A stretch of DNA of 24,616 nt from IMG/VR virus record IMGVR_UViG_3300033571_005804, positions 1-24,616 of that record, one strand, 5' to 3'. This stretch comes from a virus. Position numbers and translations under genes: made by a program. Below the pieces are notes generated by a model. The model searched no databases. It had not been told where the DNA came from and saw only the letters and a list, made by a program, of their open reading frames with translations. Below, in pieces: positions 1 to 9,165 of the stretch (the stretch's first letter is position 1; every line of letters starts with the position of its first letter).

Positions 1-1
1 C

Positions 2-3000
2 AGAGATCTTCAACAATCTGGTGTAAAATTTGACGACTCTAGACTTCTACTATTAAGACAACAGCTTGATTTATTTAAACAACAAAGAACAGAGTTTAAC
101 AAACAAGCAGAAGTACAAGAAAGTATTTTAAGAGTTCAAGACTCTATAAGAAAAACTTTTTCTTCACAAATCAATGCATTAAATAATATAACTGGGTTAG
201 TAGATGCATCTGGTAAATTAGCTACTGATGATTTAGAAGTAAAAAGAAATCAGCTAGATATTTTAAAAGAGACAGCTGCAGCAGGTGATCAGCTAAGAAA
301 GTCAATTCCTATTCCAGAAGGAGAAACTTTAGAGAGTACTTTTAATGGTGTTGAACAGACAATATTAAAAGCTTCAGATTCAGCAAAATCAGCTCTAGCT
401 GGTTCTATTCTTGAGAGTATTAAAAAAGCTGCTGAACTTACTAAAGAATATGAAAAACAAACTATAGAACTTCAAAAACAAGCTTTAACTACTCGTATTA
501 ATATACAAAAAGAAGACCTTCAGCTTCAACAACAAATTAATGAAAAACAAAAAGAATTAAATACATTAATAATACAAAATCAAATTAATGCCATTGCCAG
601 ACAACAGAGAGTGAATGAGCTTTCTGCTGAACGCATTGATATACTTAGAAAAGGTCGCGAAGAAGAAGCTAAGTCTATTACTTCTGGAGTACTAGGTCCT
701 TTATTTACCGATCAGCAAAAACGTTTAATAGAGATTAGATTTAAAGAAGAAGAACTAAACGATTTAAAACGTGCTTTAGGTGCACAAGTAGCTTCTGCTA
801 AGCAAACTCTCGACGCCGAGGTTAGATTAGCTAGGGAAAACTCAACAAGAGAAGATCAGAGACTAACAATACAAAGAAGTATATTAGAACTTGATGCTAC
901 TCAAAAAGCTACAGATATAGGTTTTAGAATTGAAGAAACTAAAAGACAACAAGAAATTTTTGTTAAACAGTCTCAAGCAATTCAAGAACAGATTAAAGCT
1001 TTCCTTGATCATCCTAGAGAACTAGCTAAAGTACTATCTCAAAATGTAAGAGATCTAATAGAAGTCTATAAAGTTAATAATCCCGAAAGAGCCGGTGCCT
1101 TAGTCGGAGTTGAACAAAATATAACTCAGAGAGAGAACTTAATCAATGAGCAGCTTAAAAAACAAATAGAAGATATTAATAGATCTTTGACTAATGGCAT
1201 AGAGTCCGTTACTAACGCTACTAGAAATAATTTAATCGCTCTTCAAGAACAAGAAAAGGCTTTAGGTAGAACAGTAGAAGGTCAGAGACAACAGCTATCT
1301 TTAGAAAAACAAATTTCTGATACTAGAACTAATGAAGCTGTCACAGCAGCTCAAGCTAGATATAATGCTGTTGTACTTGAGACTGGTAACAGACTATTAG
1401 CTGCCCAACAATCTCTTGATATTCTCAAGAGAGAGGCGGAGCGTGCCGGTAACTCTTTCATTATAGTAGCCGTAAGATTTGCAGAGTCTGTCAGTTCTAA
1501 CCTTGAAAAAGGTATAAACTCTCTTGTAGATGCTATAGCTAATGGCACTCTTACGCTTAACAACTTTAAGCAAGGATTTAAGCAGTTTATTATAAGCATA
1601 TTATCAGACGTCACAAAAGCTATTCTAAATGAATTAATCACTAAACCTATTAAAGAACTAGTATTTGGTTTTACTAGAGACTTAATATCCGGTCTAAGCG
1701 GTTCTACTATTTCTGAGACTTTAGCCAAAAATATAACCCCAGCTATATCTTCTAGTTTAACTTCAAGCTTAGGAGAAAATATAACTAAATCTATAACAGG
1801 GTTAAAAGACATAGGAATAACCCCCGTTTATGTTACTAATATGGCTGAGTTTTGTGCCTGTGCTTCTGGAGGCGCTGCTGCTCAAGGAGGGGCAGGAGCT
1901 GCTTCTACTTTAGCACAAGGCGGTGCAGGTAGACTGATGTACGATCGTCCTATCGGACCTATGCAACCACCAACTATTGCACAAAGAACTGCTGGTACTA
2001 TTACACAAGGAGGAGCTGGTACTGTTACACAAGCAGGGTCTAGCGCTATTGTACAAGCAGGTGCTCAAAATGTAGTATCTAGAGGATTAGGAGGAAGACC
2101 TGCAGATGCACCAACAGGAACACCTACCGACCCTACATCGGTAGTAATTGATAATCCTGAAGCCCTTACTAAATCTTTAAGTGTTCCTATACTTTCATCT
2201 GCTGGAAATCTTGGAGCTACTGGAGCTACTGGAGCTGCTGGAGCTATTGGAACAGAAGCAGCTAATTATGGTGCTTTAAATGTCACAAGAAGTGCTACTC
2301 AACCGTTATTAAGTCAGCCACTTGCTGGAGCTCAGTTAACTAGCCCAGCTATTTTAGGATCTACAGGAATTAATACAAATATGGGTCCTGCAGGTTTCCA
2401 AAGTACCTTTGGAGTTGCGGGTTCTTATGCTGGTAATGGTATGATAACTAACAAAGATTTTAATACTGTTACAGGTACTTACGGTATGTCTGAAGTTGCT
2501 TCACCTCTTTCAAATATTAATACAGGTTTTCAACCACCAACACGAGGGGTTGCTTTTGGAGATACTAGTGTAGCTCCAGGATTTGATAAAGGGTTAACAG
2601 ATACTAAAGTAATAGAAGACTTTAGTTCTAAACTAGAAGAAGTAAACCCTAAACTAGGTGACTTTAGTGGAAATTTTGATAATTTAAACCCATCTATGAT
2701 AAAATGGGGAGAGAATACTTCTGCAGCTACTGGAAACCTTGATCAATTATCTAATTCAGCTAATGGCTTAACTAATAGTACAGAATCTATGATACCACAA
2801 TTAGATATGTTTGGTACTGCTACTGGCATGGTGACGAGCGCTCAGACAGCAGGTCAAGCGGCGACTGTAGCTCAAACTACTGCTATAGGTACTAATACAA
2901 TAGCTACTCAACAAAATACCATAGCTGAAAATGCGAACACTGGCGCTAGTGGTGGAGGTGGTGGGGGATTCTTTAGCTGGATTGGTAGCTTATTTGGCTT

Positions 3001-3355
3001 TGGTCAGGCTTCTGGTGGTTTAGTAATGAATAATGGAGCTATATCACGTTTCGCCGCAGGCGGCGGAGTAATGATGCGCGACCGTGTTCCTTCTCTATTA
3101 GAGCCTGGTGAATTCGTAATGAAGAAAACATCTGTTGATGCAATCGGAAAGGGTAACCTTGAGCGTATGAATGCTACTGGTAAGTCTTCTGGTGGTCCAA
3201 CTAACATTAAGGTACAGATCGAGAATAAAGGCTCTGAAAAAGAAGCACAGCAGGGTGAGACTCAAATGGATGGTGAAACAGCTATCGTAAAACTAATACT
3301 AAAAGACCTAAATTCAAATGGTCCAATAAGAAGATCAATTAGAGGGAATATGTAA
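2..3355 (+). CDS. Tail tape measure protein (5' end outside window)
   Basis: The reading frame is open from base 2 to the stop at 3353-3355, so about 1117 C-terminal residues are present and the true start lies upstream. The GTG at 611 is internal and not a credible start. The first half is Gln/Lys/Glu-rich helical coiled coil, as expected for the rod that sets tail length. Around 1480-1680 is a lambda-H-type segment of amphipathic and hydrophobic helices (motifs such as NFKQGFKQFI). The middle is Ala/Gly/Gln-rich with short repeats (QGGAG, QAGS) and a brief Gly-X-Y run near 2212-2252. The C-terminus has a six-glycine stretch, a hydrophobic FFSWIGSLFGFG segment and the common tape-measure ending VPSLLEPGEFVMKK, typical of many siphophage tape measures. 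The family is clear; how much of the N-terminus is missing cannot be judged. Its stop overlaps the next start (TAATG). Confidence 0.9.
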   Translation, partial: RDLQQSGVKFDDSRLLLLRQQLDLFKQQRTEFNKQAEVQESILRVQDSIRKTFSSQINALNNITGLVDASGKLATDDLEVKRNQLDILKETAAAGDQLRKSIPIPEGETLESTFNGVEQTILKASDSAKSALAGSILESIKKAAELTKEYEKQTIELQKQALTTRINIQKEDLQLQQQINEKQKELNTLIIQNQINAIARQQRVNELSAERIDILRKGREEEAKSITSGVLGPLFTDQQKRLIEIRFKEEELNDLKRALGAQVASAKQTLDAEVRLARENSTREDQRLTIQRSILELDATQKATDIGFRIEETKRQQEIFVKQSQAIQEQIKAFLDHPRELAKVLSQNVRDLIEVYKVNNPERAGALVGVEQNITQRENLINEQLKKQIEDINRSLTNGIESVTNATRNNLIALQEQEKALGRTVEGQRQQLSLEKQISDTRTNEAVTAAQARYNAVVLETGNRLLAAQQSLDILKREAERAGNSFIIVAVRFAESVSSNLEKGINSLVDAIANGTLTLNNFKQGFKQFIISILSDVTKAILNELITKPIKELVFGFTRDLISGLSGSTISETLAKNITPAISSSLTSSLGENITKSITGLKDIGITPVYVTNMAEFCACASGGAAAQGGAGAASTLAQGGAGRLMYDRPIGPMQPPTIAQRTAGTITQGGAGTVTQAGSSAIVQAGAQNVVSRGLGGRPADAPTGTPTDPTSVVIDNPEALTKSLSVPILSSAGNLGATGATGAAGAIGTEAANYGALNVTRSATQPLLSQPLAGAQLTSPAILGSTGINTNMGPAGFQSTFGVAGSYAGNGMITNKDFNTVTGTYGMSEVASPLSNINTGFQPPTRGVAFGDTSVAPGFDKGLTDTKVIEDFSSKLEEVNPKLGDFSGNFDNLNPSMIKWGENTSAATGNLDQLSNSANGLTNSTESMIPQLDMFGTATGMVTSAQTAGQAATVAQTTAIGTNTIATQQNTIAENANTGASGGGGGGFFSWIGSLFGFGQASGGLVMNNGAISRFAAGGGVMMRDRVPSLLEPGEFVMKKTSVDAIGKGNLERMNATGKSSGGPTNIKVQIENKGSEKEAQQGETQMDGETAIVKLILKDLNSNGPIRRSIRGNM

Positions 3356-4338
3356 TGGCTATATATCCAGATGACGCAGTAGTCTCTGCTACAGCGTTTG
3401 CAACAATAACTAGCGGAGAAGCTACTTTTACAAATACAGGGGCTGCAATAGATTTTAATCTACCTGTTAGTGTATCTTACCCAGCAGAAGTCTTTGTAAC
3501 TATAGGTGGTATAGTACAAGACGTTACGTCTTATTATTTATCAAACAATAATGCTACTCTATCTTTTTATAACCCTCCTGACGCAGATTCTATGGTAGTT
3601 AAATGCGTGGATCTTCCAGCTAGATATAGAAAGATTAGAAGCTCTCCTAATTTAGTTGTTAGCCATGTTAAATATTCAAACACAGCTTTTACTATAATTG
3701 ATAGTAATGCTTATATTTTAAATGGAGTACGAACATCTTTTTCTCTACCTACCGCAGCACTAGGAACTGGGCCTACCGCTAATTCAATATTTGTTATGTT
3801 ATCGGGTGTTGTGCAGAATAATGATGCTTATACCTATCCAAGCGCTACTTTAGGTATTAATGGAATTGATTTAGATACAGCTCCTGCAGCTTTTGGAGCT
3901 AGTGGTAACTTTGCTAATACTACTTTAGAAATTAGAACTTTTGTTACTGAGTCTAGTTATGTGAGTCGTTTTTCAGATATGAGAGATAGAAAACCTAATA
4001 ATGGTTACTCAATGCAAGACCAGTTTAATGTGTCTAAGTATCTTACTCAATCTGGTTATGAAAAAAGAAGATTATTATCTCGTAGACCTAAGCGCACCTT
4101 CTCTATAATATACTCAAACATTTCTGGAGTAGAAAAAGAAGCTATTGAAAACTTTTACTATGCACGTAGCGGAGAGTATGAAACTTTTACTTTTGACTTG
4201 ACTCATATTAATGATACTGGTACAGTAAGAACAAGATTTAATGGACCTTTAGAGATTCAACAAGTAATTTCAGCTGGATCTAAGTTAACTGAAAATTTCT
4301 ATAATATAAGACTAAATCTTCAGGAAGATTTTAATTAA
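3355..4338 (+). CDS. Lambda M-like minor tail protein with duplicated N-terminal beta module
   Basis: 327 residues, far longer than lambda gpM (about 110). The C-terminal part, about residues 235-327, has the gpM-like layout: GYEKRR, then a hydrophobic strand, an acidic helix, FYYARSGEYETFTFD, and a final NIRLNLQED strand. That domain helps join the tape-measure complex to the tail tip. The N-terminal two thirds hold two copies of a beta-rich module (about residues 46-85 and 143-196) with the pattern V-V-x-G-x-V-Q...Y, seen in appendage proteins and again in other genes here. The start overlaps the tape measure stop by one base (TAATG), and the stop overlaps the next gene in the same way, so translation is probably coupled. 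The M assignment rests on C-terminal motifs and gene order; a DUF2460-type tail protein is an alternative reading. Confidence 0.72.
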   Translation: MAIYPDDAVVSATAFATITSGEATFTNTGAAIDFNLPVSVSYPAEVFVTIGGIVQDVTSYYLSNNNATLSFYNPPDADSMVVKCVDLPARYRKIRSSPNLVVSHVKYSNTAFTIIDSNAYILNGVRTSFSLPTAALGTGPTANSIFVMLSGVVQNNDAYTYPSATLGINGIDLDTAPAAFGASGNFANTTLEIRTFVTESSYVSRFSDMRDRKPNNGYSMQDQFNVSKYLTQSGYEKRRLLSRRPKRTFSIIYSNISGVEKEAIENFYYARSGEYETFTFDLTHINDTGTVRTRFNGPLEIQQVISAGSKLTENFYNIRLNLQEDFN

Positions 4339-6071
4339 TGACAACTCGTTTATACGATTATATTATTACAGTATCAAATGCAGCTCCTTTTAAAAACGGT
4401 AATAATTTTATCGGTTTAAGCTCTAATACTTTTGGTTATGTTGCTAATGTAAATACCCTTACTAATAATATAAAAGTAAAAGTTAACAATGTATATCAAG
4501 AGTTTATAGTCGGAGAGTCTGTTGTAAGTACTCACTATAAAATATCTAACGTATCAACTTCTCAAAGTTTTACCCCTGCTAATGAAAATGTAGTACGCTT
4601 TACTCTTACTGGTAATACGGTTCCGGCTTCTGCTGGAGAACTAAGTGTTTATGTAGCTGGTCAATATCAGTCTAGAGCTAACTGGGAGTATGAAGAGTCT
4701 AACACTGCAATACACTTTTTTGAGTTTGCTAAGCCAGGATCTAATACAGTAATTGTCAGAAGAGATACTGGTAATACAGAAGCCCCTAGTTTTGCTGCTT
4801 CTAATTTGTCTCTTGGTAATGCTCAAAATTCTAGTTCTACTGTAATAACTGCTATAAACAATAGTCCTTTTATTAGAAGTAAGAATGCTTTTATACAGCC
4901 TCCTGTAGTAAGACTACTAACTTTTTATTACCCAGGAGAATGGTATCCTCCTAATGAAAAGGGAAATCCTAGCGGCTCCGGTGCCGGGCTATCTTGGCCT
5001 GCTGATATTCCATGGAGAATAGCAGAGGTAATAGGTGATATTCATTCGGATCTAAACTATAATGTTACCTTTGGAACTGAGTCTTATATGCCATATCCCA
5101 TGGAAACAGATGGTATAGGCACATCCTCAGATGGAACTATTGATAGAGTAACTGTTAGAGTATCAAACTATGATAATATAGTTACAAACTTTGTAGAAAA
5201 TCCATATTTAGTGGGTAATGTTGCTGCTCCTCATTCTGTATCAGGATATGTTAATGGAGAGCTAGTACAAGGATTAGACCCTAATACTGTTGTAGGAAGT
5301 TCTAGTTATGATCAATCTGTAGTAGATTCATATTACGGTGGTAAAACAAACGTCGCTTGGAGCTACGATAGAGCTATTGCACAAGGAAAAACTTGGAAAA
5401 ATTTAAAATATGATAGTAGAGATTTCTTAGGAGGCGTTGTAGAAATAAAATCTACTTTTGCTAGTCATTTACAGTATTGGCCAGAGTATTCTAAGATAAG
5501 AGATATAAATAGCAGTAATCTAGTTCAAGTTTACAATAGCGCTCCTTATAGAATAGGAGATAGTGTTACAACTCCTACATCTAACACTACAGTAAGAGTA
5601 GTTTCTATTCTTGACGAAGAGTTTTTGCTATTAGATAATCCTCTATCTAACGCTTCTGTAGATCAAAGTTTATTTGTTCTGAACCAAGAGCATGATCCAG
5701 AAGCTTATATTAAAGATGTTTTTAAAGTCACAGAGTTATCTGCTCTAAATGAAAACTTTGCTGAGTTCATTCTTACAAGCTGGTTACAGTATTTTAAGCT
5801 TCAACTTCCAAAGCGTAAATTCTATAAAAATACTTGTCAGTGGGAATATAGAGGTTCAGAGTGCCAATATCCTGGCCCCAATGGAGGCGCTATACCTGGA
5901 ACTTTTCCTGTATTGAATGCCAATACTAATCCTATAACCACTAGTAATGAGGTAGGTATATCAGCAGACGAAGATGAGTGTGCAAAATCTTATGAAGCCT
6001 GCAAAATCCGAAACAATACTATTCATTTCGGAGCTTTCCCAGGCACAGGAAGACAGGTTCCAAAACAATAA
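4338..6071 (+). CDS. Lambda L-like tail tip protein with C-terminal Fe-S cluster motif
   Basis: 577 residues. The C-terminus matches the lambda gpL signature: C500 and C509 flank a YRGSECQY-type segment, and C548 and C555 lie in DECAKSYEACK, followed by FGAFPG. In lambda these four cysteines hold a [4Fe-4S] cluster in the tail tip. Just before them is the LQYFKLQLPKRKFY strand region expected for L. The N-terminal part is expanded relative to lambda gpL (about 230 residues) and contains one copy of the beta module found in the preceding protein, about residues 101-141 (LSVYVAGQYQ...). About residues 195-215 are Pro/Gly-rich (YYPGEWYPPNEKGNPSGSG). One-base overlaps with both neighbours (TAATG) indicate coupled translation. 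The L assignment is confident from the cysteine pattern and its position directly after the M-like gene. Confidence 0.85.
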   Translation: MTTRLYDYIITVSNAAPFKNGNNFIGLSSNTFGYVANVNTLTNNIKVKVNNVYQEFIVGESVVSTHYKISNVSTSQSFTPANENVVRFTLTGNTVPASAGELSVYVAGQYQSRANWEYEESNTAIHFFEFAKPGSNTVIVRRDTGNTEAPSFAASNLSLGNAQNSSSTVITAINNSPFIRSKNAFIQPPVVRLLTFYYPGEWYPPNEKGNPSGSGAGLSWPADIPWRIAEVIGDIHSDLNYNVTFGTESYMPYPMETDGIGTSSDGTIDRVTVRVSNYDNIVTNFVENPYLVGNVAAPHSVSGYVNGELVQGLDPNTVVGSSSYDQSVVDSYYGGKTNVAWSYDRAIAQGKTWKNLKYDSRDFLGGVVEIKSTFASHLQYWPEYSKIRDINSSNLVQVYNSAPYRIGDSVTTPTSNTTVRVVSILDEEFLLLDNPLSNASVDQSLFVLNQEHDPEAYIKDVFKVTELSALNENFAEFILTSWLQYFKLQLPKRKFYKNTCQWEYRGSECQYPGPNGGAIPGTFPVLNANTNPITTSNEVGISADEDECAKSYEACKIRNNTIHFGAFPGTGRQVPKQ

Positions 6072-7255
6072 TGGCTATTAAAGGTTGCATTTTACCTTGG
6101 GTTCACATACACGGTGATTTAAAAGGTAGATATAGAGCTTGCTGTTTTTCTGATCAAGCTGATAAAGATCCTTATATTCTAGGCTCTAGTGTACAACCAT
6201 TACTAGAAGTTTGGAATGGTGATGCTTATATAAACCTAAGAAAACAATTTTTAGAAGATAAAATACCTGAACAATGTAAAAAAGCTTGTTATGATAAAGA
6301 AAGTTTAGGGGTTGAGCAAAACCCTAGACATAATGCTAATAATAAATGGGCTTCTTATTCCCATCTACAAAATTCTTTAACACCACCCCCACCAGTATTT
6401 ATAGATATAAGATTCGGTAATATTTGTAATTTTAGATGTAGAACTTGCGGACCTATGGCAAGCACATCTTGGATTAAAGAAAGTAAGAATCTATTTAAAA
6501 ACAAATATGCAAGATTATTAGATAACTGGACTAATAATGAAGAGTTATGGAAAGCTTTAGAAGAAATATATCCTACAATTGATACTATATATTTTGCAGG
6601 TGGTGAACCATTTGTATTAGATGGTCATTATAAGTTATTAGAGTTTTTAATATCTAAAAACAAAACAGATATAACTATCAATTACAACACTAATCTTTCT
6701 ATATTAAAATATAAAAACTATGATTTACCTTCTCTATGGGAGAAGTTTAAAATTGTAAATCTATGGGTAAGTTGTGATGGATATGGTCAGGTAGCTGAAT
6801 ATATAAGAAAAGAATTAGAATGGGAACAGTTTGAGACTAATGTTGATAAGGTTAGACCATACATTAGAACAATTAGTTCTGTGATATATACAATGAGTAT
6901 ATACTCTATGACAGATTTAATATTGTGGGCTAATTCTAGAAAAATTACTGTATTTGGTACAACATTAGTTAATCCTGACTATCTCTCTTGTCAAATTCTT
7001 CCAAAAGAAGAAAAGCATAAAATATTAATTCATTATAGAAATTTTTTAAATACATATAGAGAAGATCTATCTACTGATCAAATTAATAATATATTAGATT
7101 GGTTGAGATTTTTAAAAGGTGAAGTTAATAATAGAGAAGAGTTAGAAATTAAATTTAAAAAGGTTACGTCTACTTTAGATAGAAATAGGAACGAAAATTT
7201 TACCTATACAGTTCCTGAATTAGCAGATTGGTATGAATCAATCAAAATATCTTAA
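6071..7255 (+). CDS. Radical SAM enzyme with N-terminal twitch/SPASM-like cysteine domain
   Basis: 394 residues. The radical SAM core has the CxxxCxxC motif at C119, C123 and C126 (FGNICNFRCRTC) for the SAM-binding [4Fe-4S] cluster, followed by IYFAGGEPF (the GGEP motif) near residue 178. Unusually, the auxiliary-cluster cysteines precede the core: C6, C24-C25, then C69xxxC73, around PWVHIHGDLKGRYRACC. This corresponds to an N-terminal twitch architecture known to me from phage proteins annotated 'twitch domain-containing radical SAM protein'. The substrate is unknown. The gene sits between L-like and NlpC/P60 genes, where lambda has none, and starts on the L-like stop (TAATG). Its coding sequence is visibly richer in A/T and in Lys, Asn and Ile than the tail genes before it, suggesting later acquisition. 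Enzyme class is confident; a role in modifying tail proteins is inference from position. Confidence 0.85.
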   Translation: MAIKGCILPWVHIHGDLKGRYRACCFSDQADKDPYILGSSVQPLLEVWNGDAYINLRKQFLEDKIPEQCKKACYDKESLGVEQNPRHNANNKWASYSHLQNSLTPPPPVFIDIRFGNICNFRCRTCGPMASTSWIKESKNLFKNKYARLLDNWTNNEELWKALEEIYPTIDTIYFAGGEPFVLDGHYKLLEFLISKNKTDITINYNTNLSILKYKNYDLPSLWEKFKIVNLWVSCDGYGQVAEYIRKELEWEQFETNVDKVRPYIRTISSVIYTMSIYSMTDLILWANSRKITVFGTTLVNPDYLSCQILPKEEKHKILIHYRNFLNTYREDLSTDQINNILDWLRFLKGEVNNREELEIKFKKVTSTLDRNRNENFTYTVPELADWYESIKIS

Positions 7256-7646
7256 ATATCTAAATAAAAAACATGATTATTTAGAAAATAATTGTATTAC
7301 TTTAATAAATGAGATATATAAAAATGAACTTAACTCCAACGCTTTTGATAAGTTATGGGTATACTTAGACATGCCTGACGGTAAACCACAAGATGGGAAA
7401 GCTTGGATGAAGAGATTTTCTATACAAGATATAGAATATGGGGCTTCTTTAGTTGCTAAAAAAGTTGACTTGACAGATTTACAAGAATATGATGTAATAC
7501 TATTTAAGTCAAAAAGATTATTACCAATTCATTTCGGTATGTATGTAGGATATAACAAATTTATACATTTAGAAGAGGGGCGTTTTTCCAAAATTGATGT
7601 TTTAAACGACAATTGGAGAAACATGATAGCTAGTATATGGAGATAA
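7233..7646 (+). CDS. NlpC/P60-like tail cysteine peptidase, copy 1
   Basis: 137 residues. The NlpC/P60 pattern is present but diverged: candidate nucleophile C21 (ENNCITLINEIY), then IHFGMYVGYNKFIHLEEG with catalytic-position H100 and a second polar residue H112. The usual Asp before the Cys is Asn here. In lambda-type phages the NlpC/P60 domain is the C-terminal half of gpK, a tail-tip protein thought to cut peptidoglycan peptides. Here it is a separate small protein. The start overlaps the end of the radical SAM gene by 23 nt and the stop overlaps the next gene by 10 nt, so it belongs to the same translation-coupled series. A lineage partner, copy 2, follows directly. It could be an active enzyme or a structural remnant. 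Confidence 0.72.
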   Translation: MNQSKYLKYLNKKHDYLENNCITLINEIYKNELNSNAFDKLWVYLDMPDGKPQDGKAWMKRFSIQDIEYGASLVAKKVDLTDLQEYDVILFKSKRLLPIHFGMYVGYNKFIHLEEGRFSKIDVLNDNWRNMIASIWR

Positions 7647-8071
7647 ACTGGGAAAAATACGTAGGAATACCATATAAGCATTTAGGTCTTACACCTGAGA
7701 CTGGTATTGATTGTTTTAACCTTATAAAATATATTTATAAAAATGAATTAAATATAGACTTACCTTATACAACAAGAAATTTTTGTAATATTATTGATGA
7801 TAACTGGTACGGCAGAACTCATGAAAGATTAATTGATAATGTCAGTAATAATTCAGAATATGGTTGGGAAAAAATTTCTAATCCAGAGCTTTATAGTGTT
7901 ATAACTATGGTAATGGGTACGTCAAGCATAACTAATCACTGTGCTTTATATATAGGTAATAATAGAATAATTCATACAATACAGAACCACAAATCACATA
8001 TAGCCGTATACGGTTCATATTATAAACAATATACGATGGGGGTATATAAATGGGTAGGTATGAAGACTTAA
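7637..8071 (+). CDS. NlpC/P60 family tail cysteine peptidase, copy 2
   Basis: 144 residues with a clearer NlpC/P60 signature than its upstream neighbour: WEKYVGIPYKHLG, then TGIDC with nucleophile C26, a helix ending in a LPY segment, then NHCALYIGNNRIIHT with H101 and H113. The Cys-to-His distance (75) and His-to-His distance (12) are close to those of the preceding protein (79 and 12), which supports common ancestry. The expected role is local peptidoglycan hydrolysis or tip assembly, as for the NlpC/P60 half of lambda gpK. It overlaps the preceding gene by 10 nt and the following JAB gene by 22 nt. The start ATG at 7637 is chosen because the conserved WxxYVGxPY motif begins right after it. 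Confidence 0.85.
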   Translation: MEINWEKYVGIPYKHLGLTPETGIDCFNLIKYIYKNELNIDLPYTTRNFCNIIDDNWYGRTHERLIDNVSNNSEYGWEKISNPELYSVITMVMGTSSITNHCALYIGNNRIIHTIQNHKSHIAVYGSYYKQYTMGVYKWVGMKT

Positions 8072-8418
8072 TTAAGTCTTTTAAAACACATATGGAGGAG
8101 AATCCAGAATTTGAATGTTGTGGAATTATTACAAAAGATTTTAAATATATTCCTTGTAAAAATATAAGCCCTTCTCCAAAAGATACTTTTATATTAGACC
8201 CAGTAGCTCTTCTTAAACACGGAGAAGAATGCTGGGGTATTTTTCATAGTCATACTCCTTCCCATGAAGAACTACCTAGTGAAAAGGATAAAGATTCCGC
8301 TATATTTTCTCAATATAAATTTATAGTTGGTAATATGAATAATACTTTCTATCAATATTGGTTAGATGATTTAAACTATTTAAGATTCAAAGATTTTACA
8401 GAAGAGAGTTTAGTATAA
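8050..8418 (+). CDS. JAB/MPN (JAMM) domain tail protein
   Basis: 122 residues forming a stand-alone JAB/MPN domain. The zinc-site residues of the JAMM motif are visible: E22 in FECCGII, H66 and H68 in GIFHSHTP, then S77 and D80 in LPSEKD. The spacing between the second His and the Ser is eight residues, one more than the classical seven. In lambda gpK a JAB domain forms the N-terminal half of the protein, ahead of NlpC/P60; here it is a separate gene and lies after the NlpC/P60 genes. It is probably a tail-tip metallopeptidase or assembly factor. The start lies inside the preceding gene (22-nt overlap) with a G-rich stretch just upstream as a possible ribosome site; the stop at 8416-8418 abuts the next start. 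Confidence 0.82.
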   Translation: MGRYEDLIKSFKTHMEENPEFECCGIITKDFKYIPCKNISPSPKDTFILDPVALLKHGEECWGIFHSHTPSHEELPSEKDKDSAIFSQYKFIVGNMNNTFYQYWLDDLNYLRFKDFTEESLV

Positions 8419-9147
8419 ATGTTACTTACTTTACATTTTCATCCGGTCCTTCAACCTATGACAGGAGTAAAATCTCATACTTTTGATGTAGCAAAGCTAT
8501 CAGACATTAAAGATGCTCTAAGTGTTTTATTTCCTAAAATTAGAAAGTATATTAGACAAATCGCAGCTGGTACTCTTAGAGAGAATCTATCTTTAGTTAC
8601 AACAGATGGAAAGATTTTAACAAGAGAAGACTATTTTATTAATAGAGTAACACATAGAGAACTTACTATTGTTCCTATAATAGCAGGATCTGGAAGAGGT
8701 CTAGGCATAATTCTAGGTATACTTTTAATAGGAGCTGCCTTATTCTTAGGTGGTGCTCCTCTAGCTTTAGGCGGTACTGGCGCTGGTTTCGTAGGTTCCA
8801 CTACTGCTCTTGGTGGTTTATTTAGTGCGGGTGGGTTGCTTAAAATGGGTCTAGGACTTGTTTTATCTGGATTGATGCAAATGCTAATGAAACCTCCTGA
8901 TATGAAGGGTCCATCAGATTCTGCGCAACGTAGAAATAATGATATGTTTGATGCTTTAGAAAATAGCACAGATCCTAGTACTCCTGTACCTCTTATATAT
9001 GGTATGCCTAGATGTGCGGGTCAAATGTTAAGTGGCCATGTTGAAACTATAACACATGGAGAGTCTGAAACTATATACGTAGTAGATTTATTATATAAAA
9101 ACAGATCAGAGATTGAGAAAATTGAAGGCGGTAATTCTTCAACTTAA
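8419..9147 (+). CDS. Lambda I-like tail assembly protein
   Basis: 242 residues. The N-terminal 85 or so residues form a ubiquitin-like beta-grasp region (LTLHFHPVLQ..., DIKDALSVLFP), followed by a long hydrophobic Gly/Ala/Leu-rich segment (about residues 92-160) and then the conserved stretch SAQRRNNDMFDALENS...PVPLIYGMPRCAGQML. Lambda gpI homologues end with a similar N-x-x-x-Q-G-x-x-V-P-L-x-Y-G block. The protein is needed to build the tail tip with gpJ. It starts directly after the JAB stop (no spacer) and precedes the J-like gene by 18 nt. The assignment is strong from both motif order and gene order (JAB, I, J). Confidence 0.85.
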   Translation: MLLTLHFHPVLQPMTGVKSHTFDVAKLSDIKDALSVLFPKIRKYIRQIAAGTLRENLSLVTTDGKILTREDYFINRVTHRELTIVPIIAGSGRGLGIILGILLIGAALFLGGAPLALGGTGAGFVGSTTALGGLFSAGGLLKMGLGLVLSGLMQMLMKPPDMKGPSDSAQRRNNDMFDALENSTDPSTPVPLIYGMPRCAGQMLSGHVETITHGESETIYVVDLLYKNRSEIEKIEGGNSST

Positions 9148-9165
9148 AAATGGGGTATTTTTTAA

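Noticed and set aside
1351-1812. Long open frame antisense to the tape measure gene (153 codons)
   Set aside because: It lies wholly opposite a well-supported gene, has no ribosome site and no recognisable motif; long antisense frames are expected opposite biased codons.
2212-2252. Collagen-like Gly-X-Y repeat in the tape measure protein
   Set aside because: Only about four triplets (GATGATGAAGAIG); too short to support a collagen-like domain.
611-3355. Tape measure gene starting at the GTG at 611
   Set aside because: The same frame is open without a stop back to base 2 with continuous coiled-coil sequence, so the gene starts outside the window.
8631-8969. Antisense open frame opposite the I-like gene (Pro/Lys-rich)
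   Set aside because: Its composition mirrors the Gly/Leu-rich hydrophobic stretch of the I-like gene on the other strand; no start signal.
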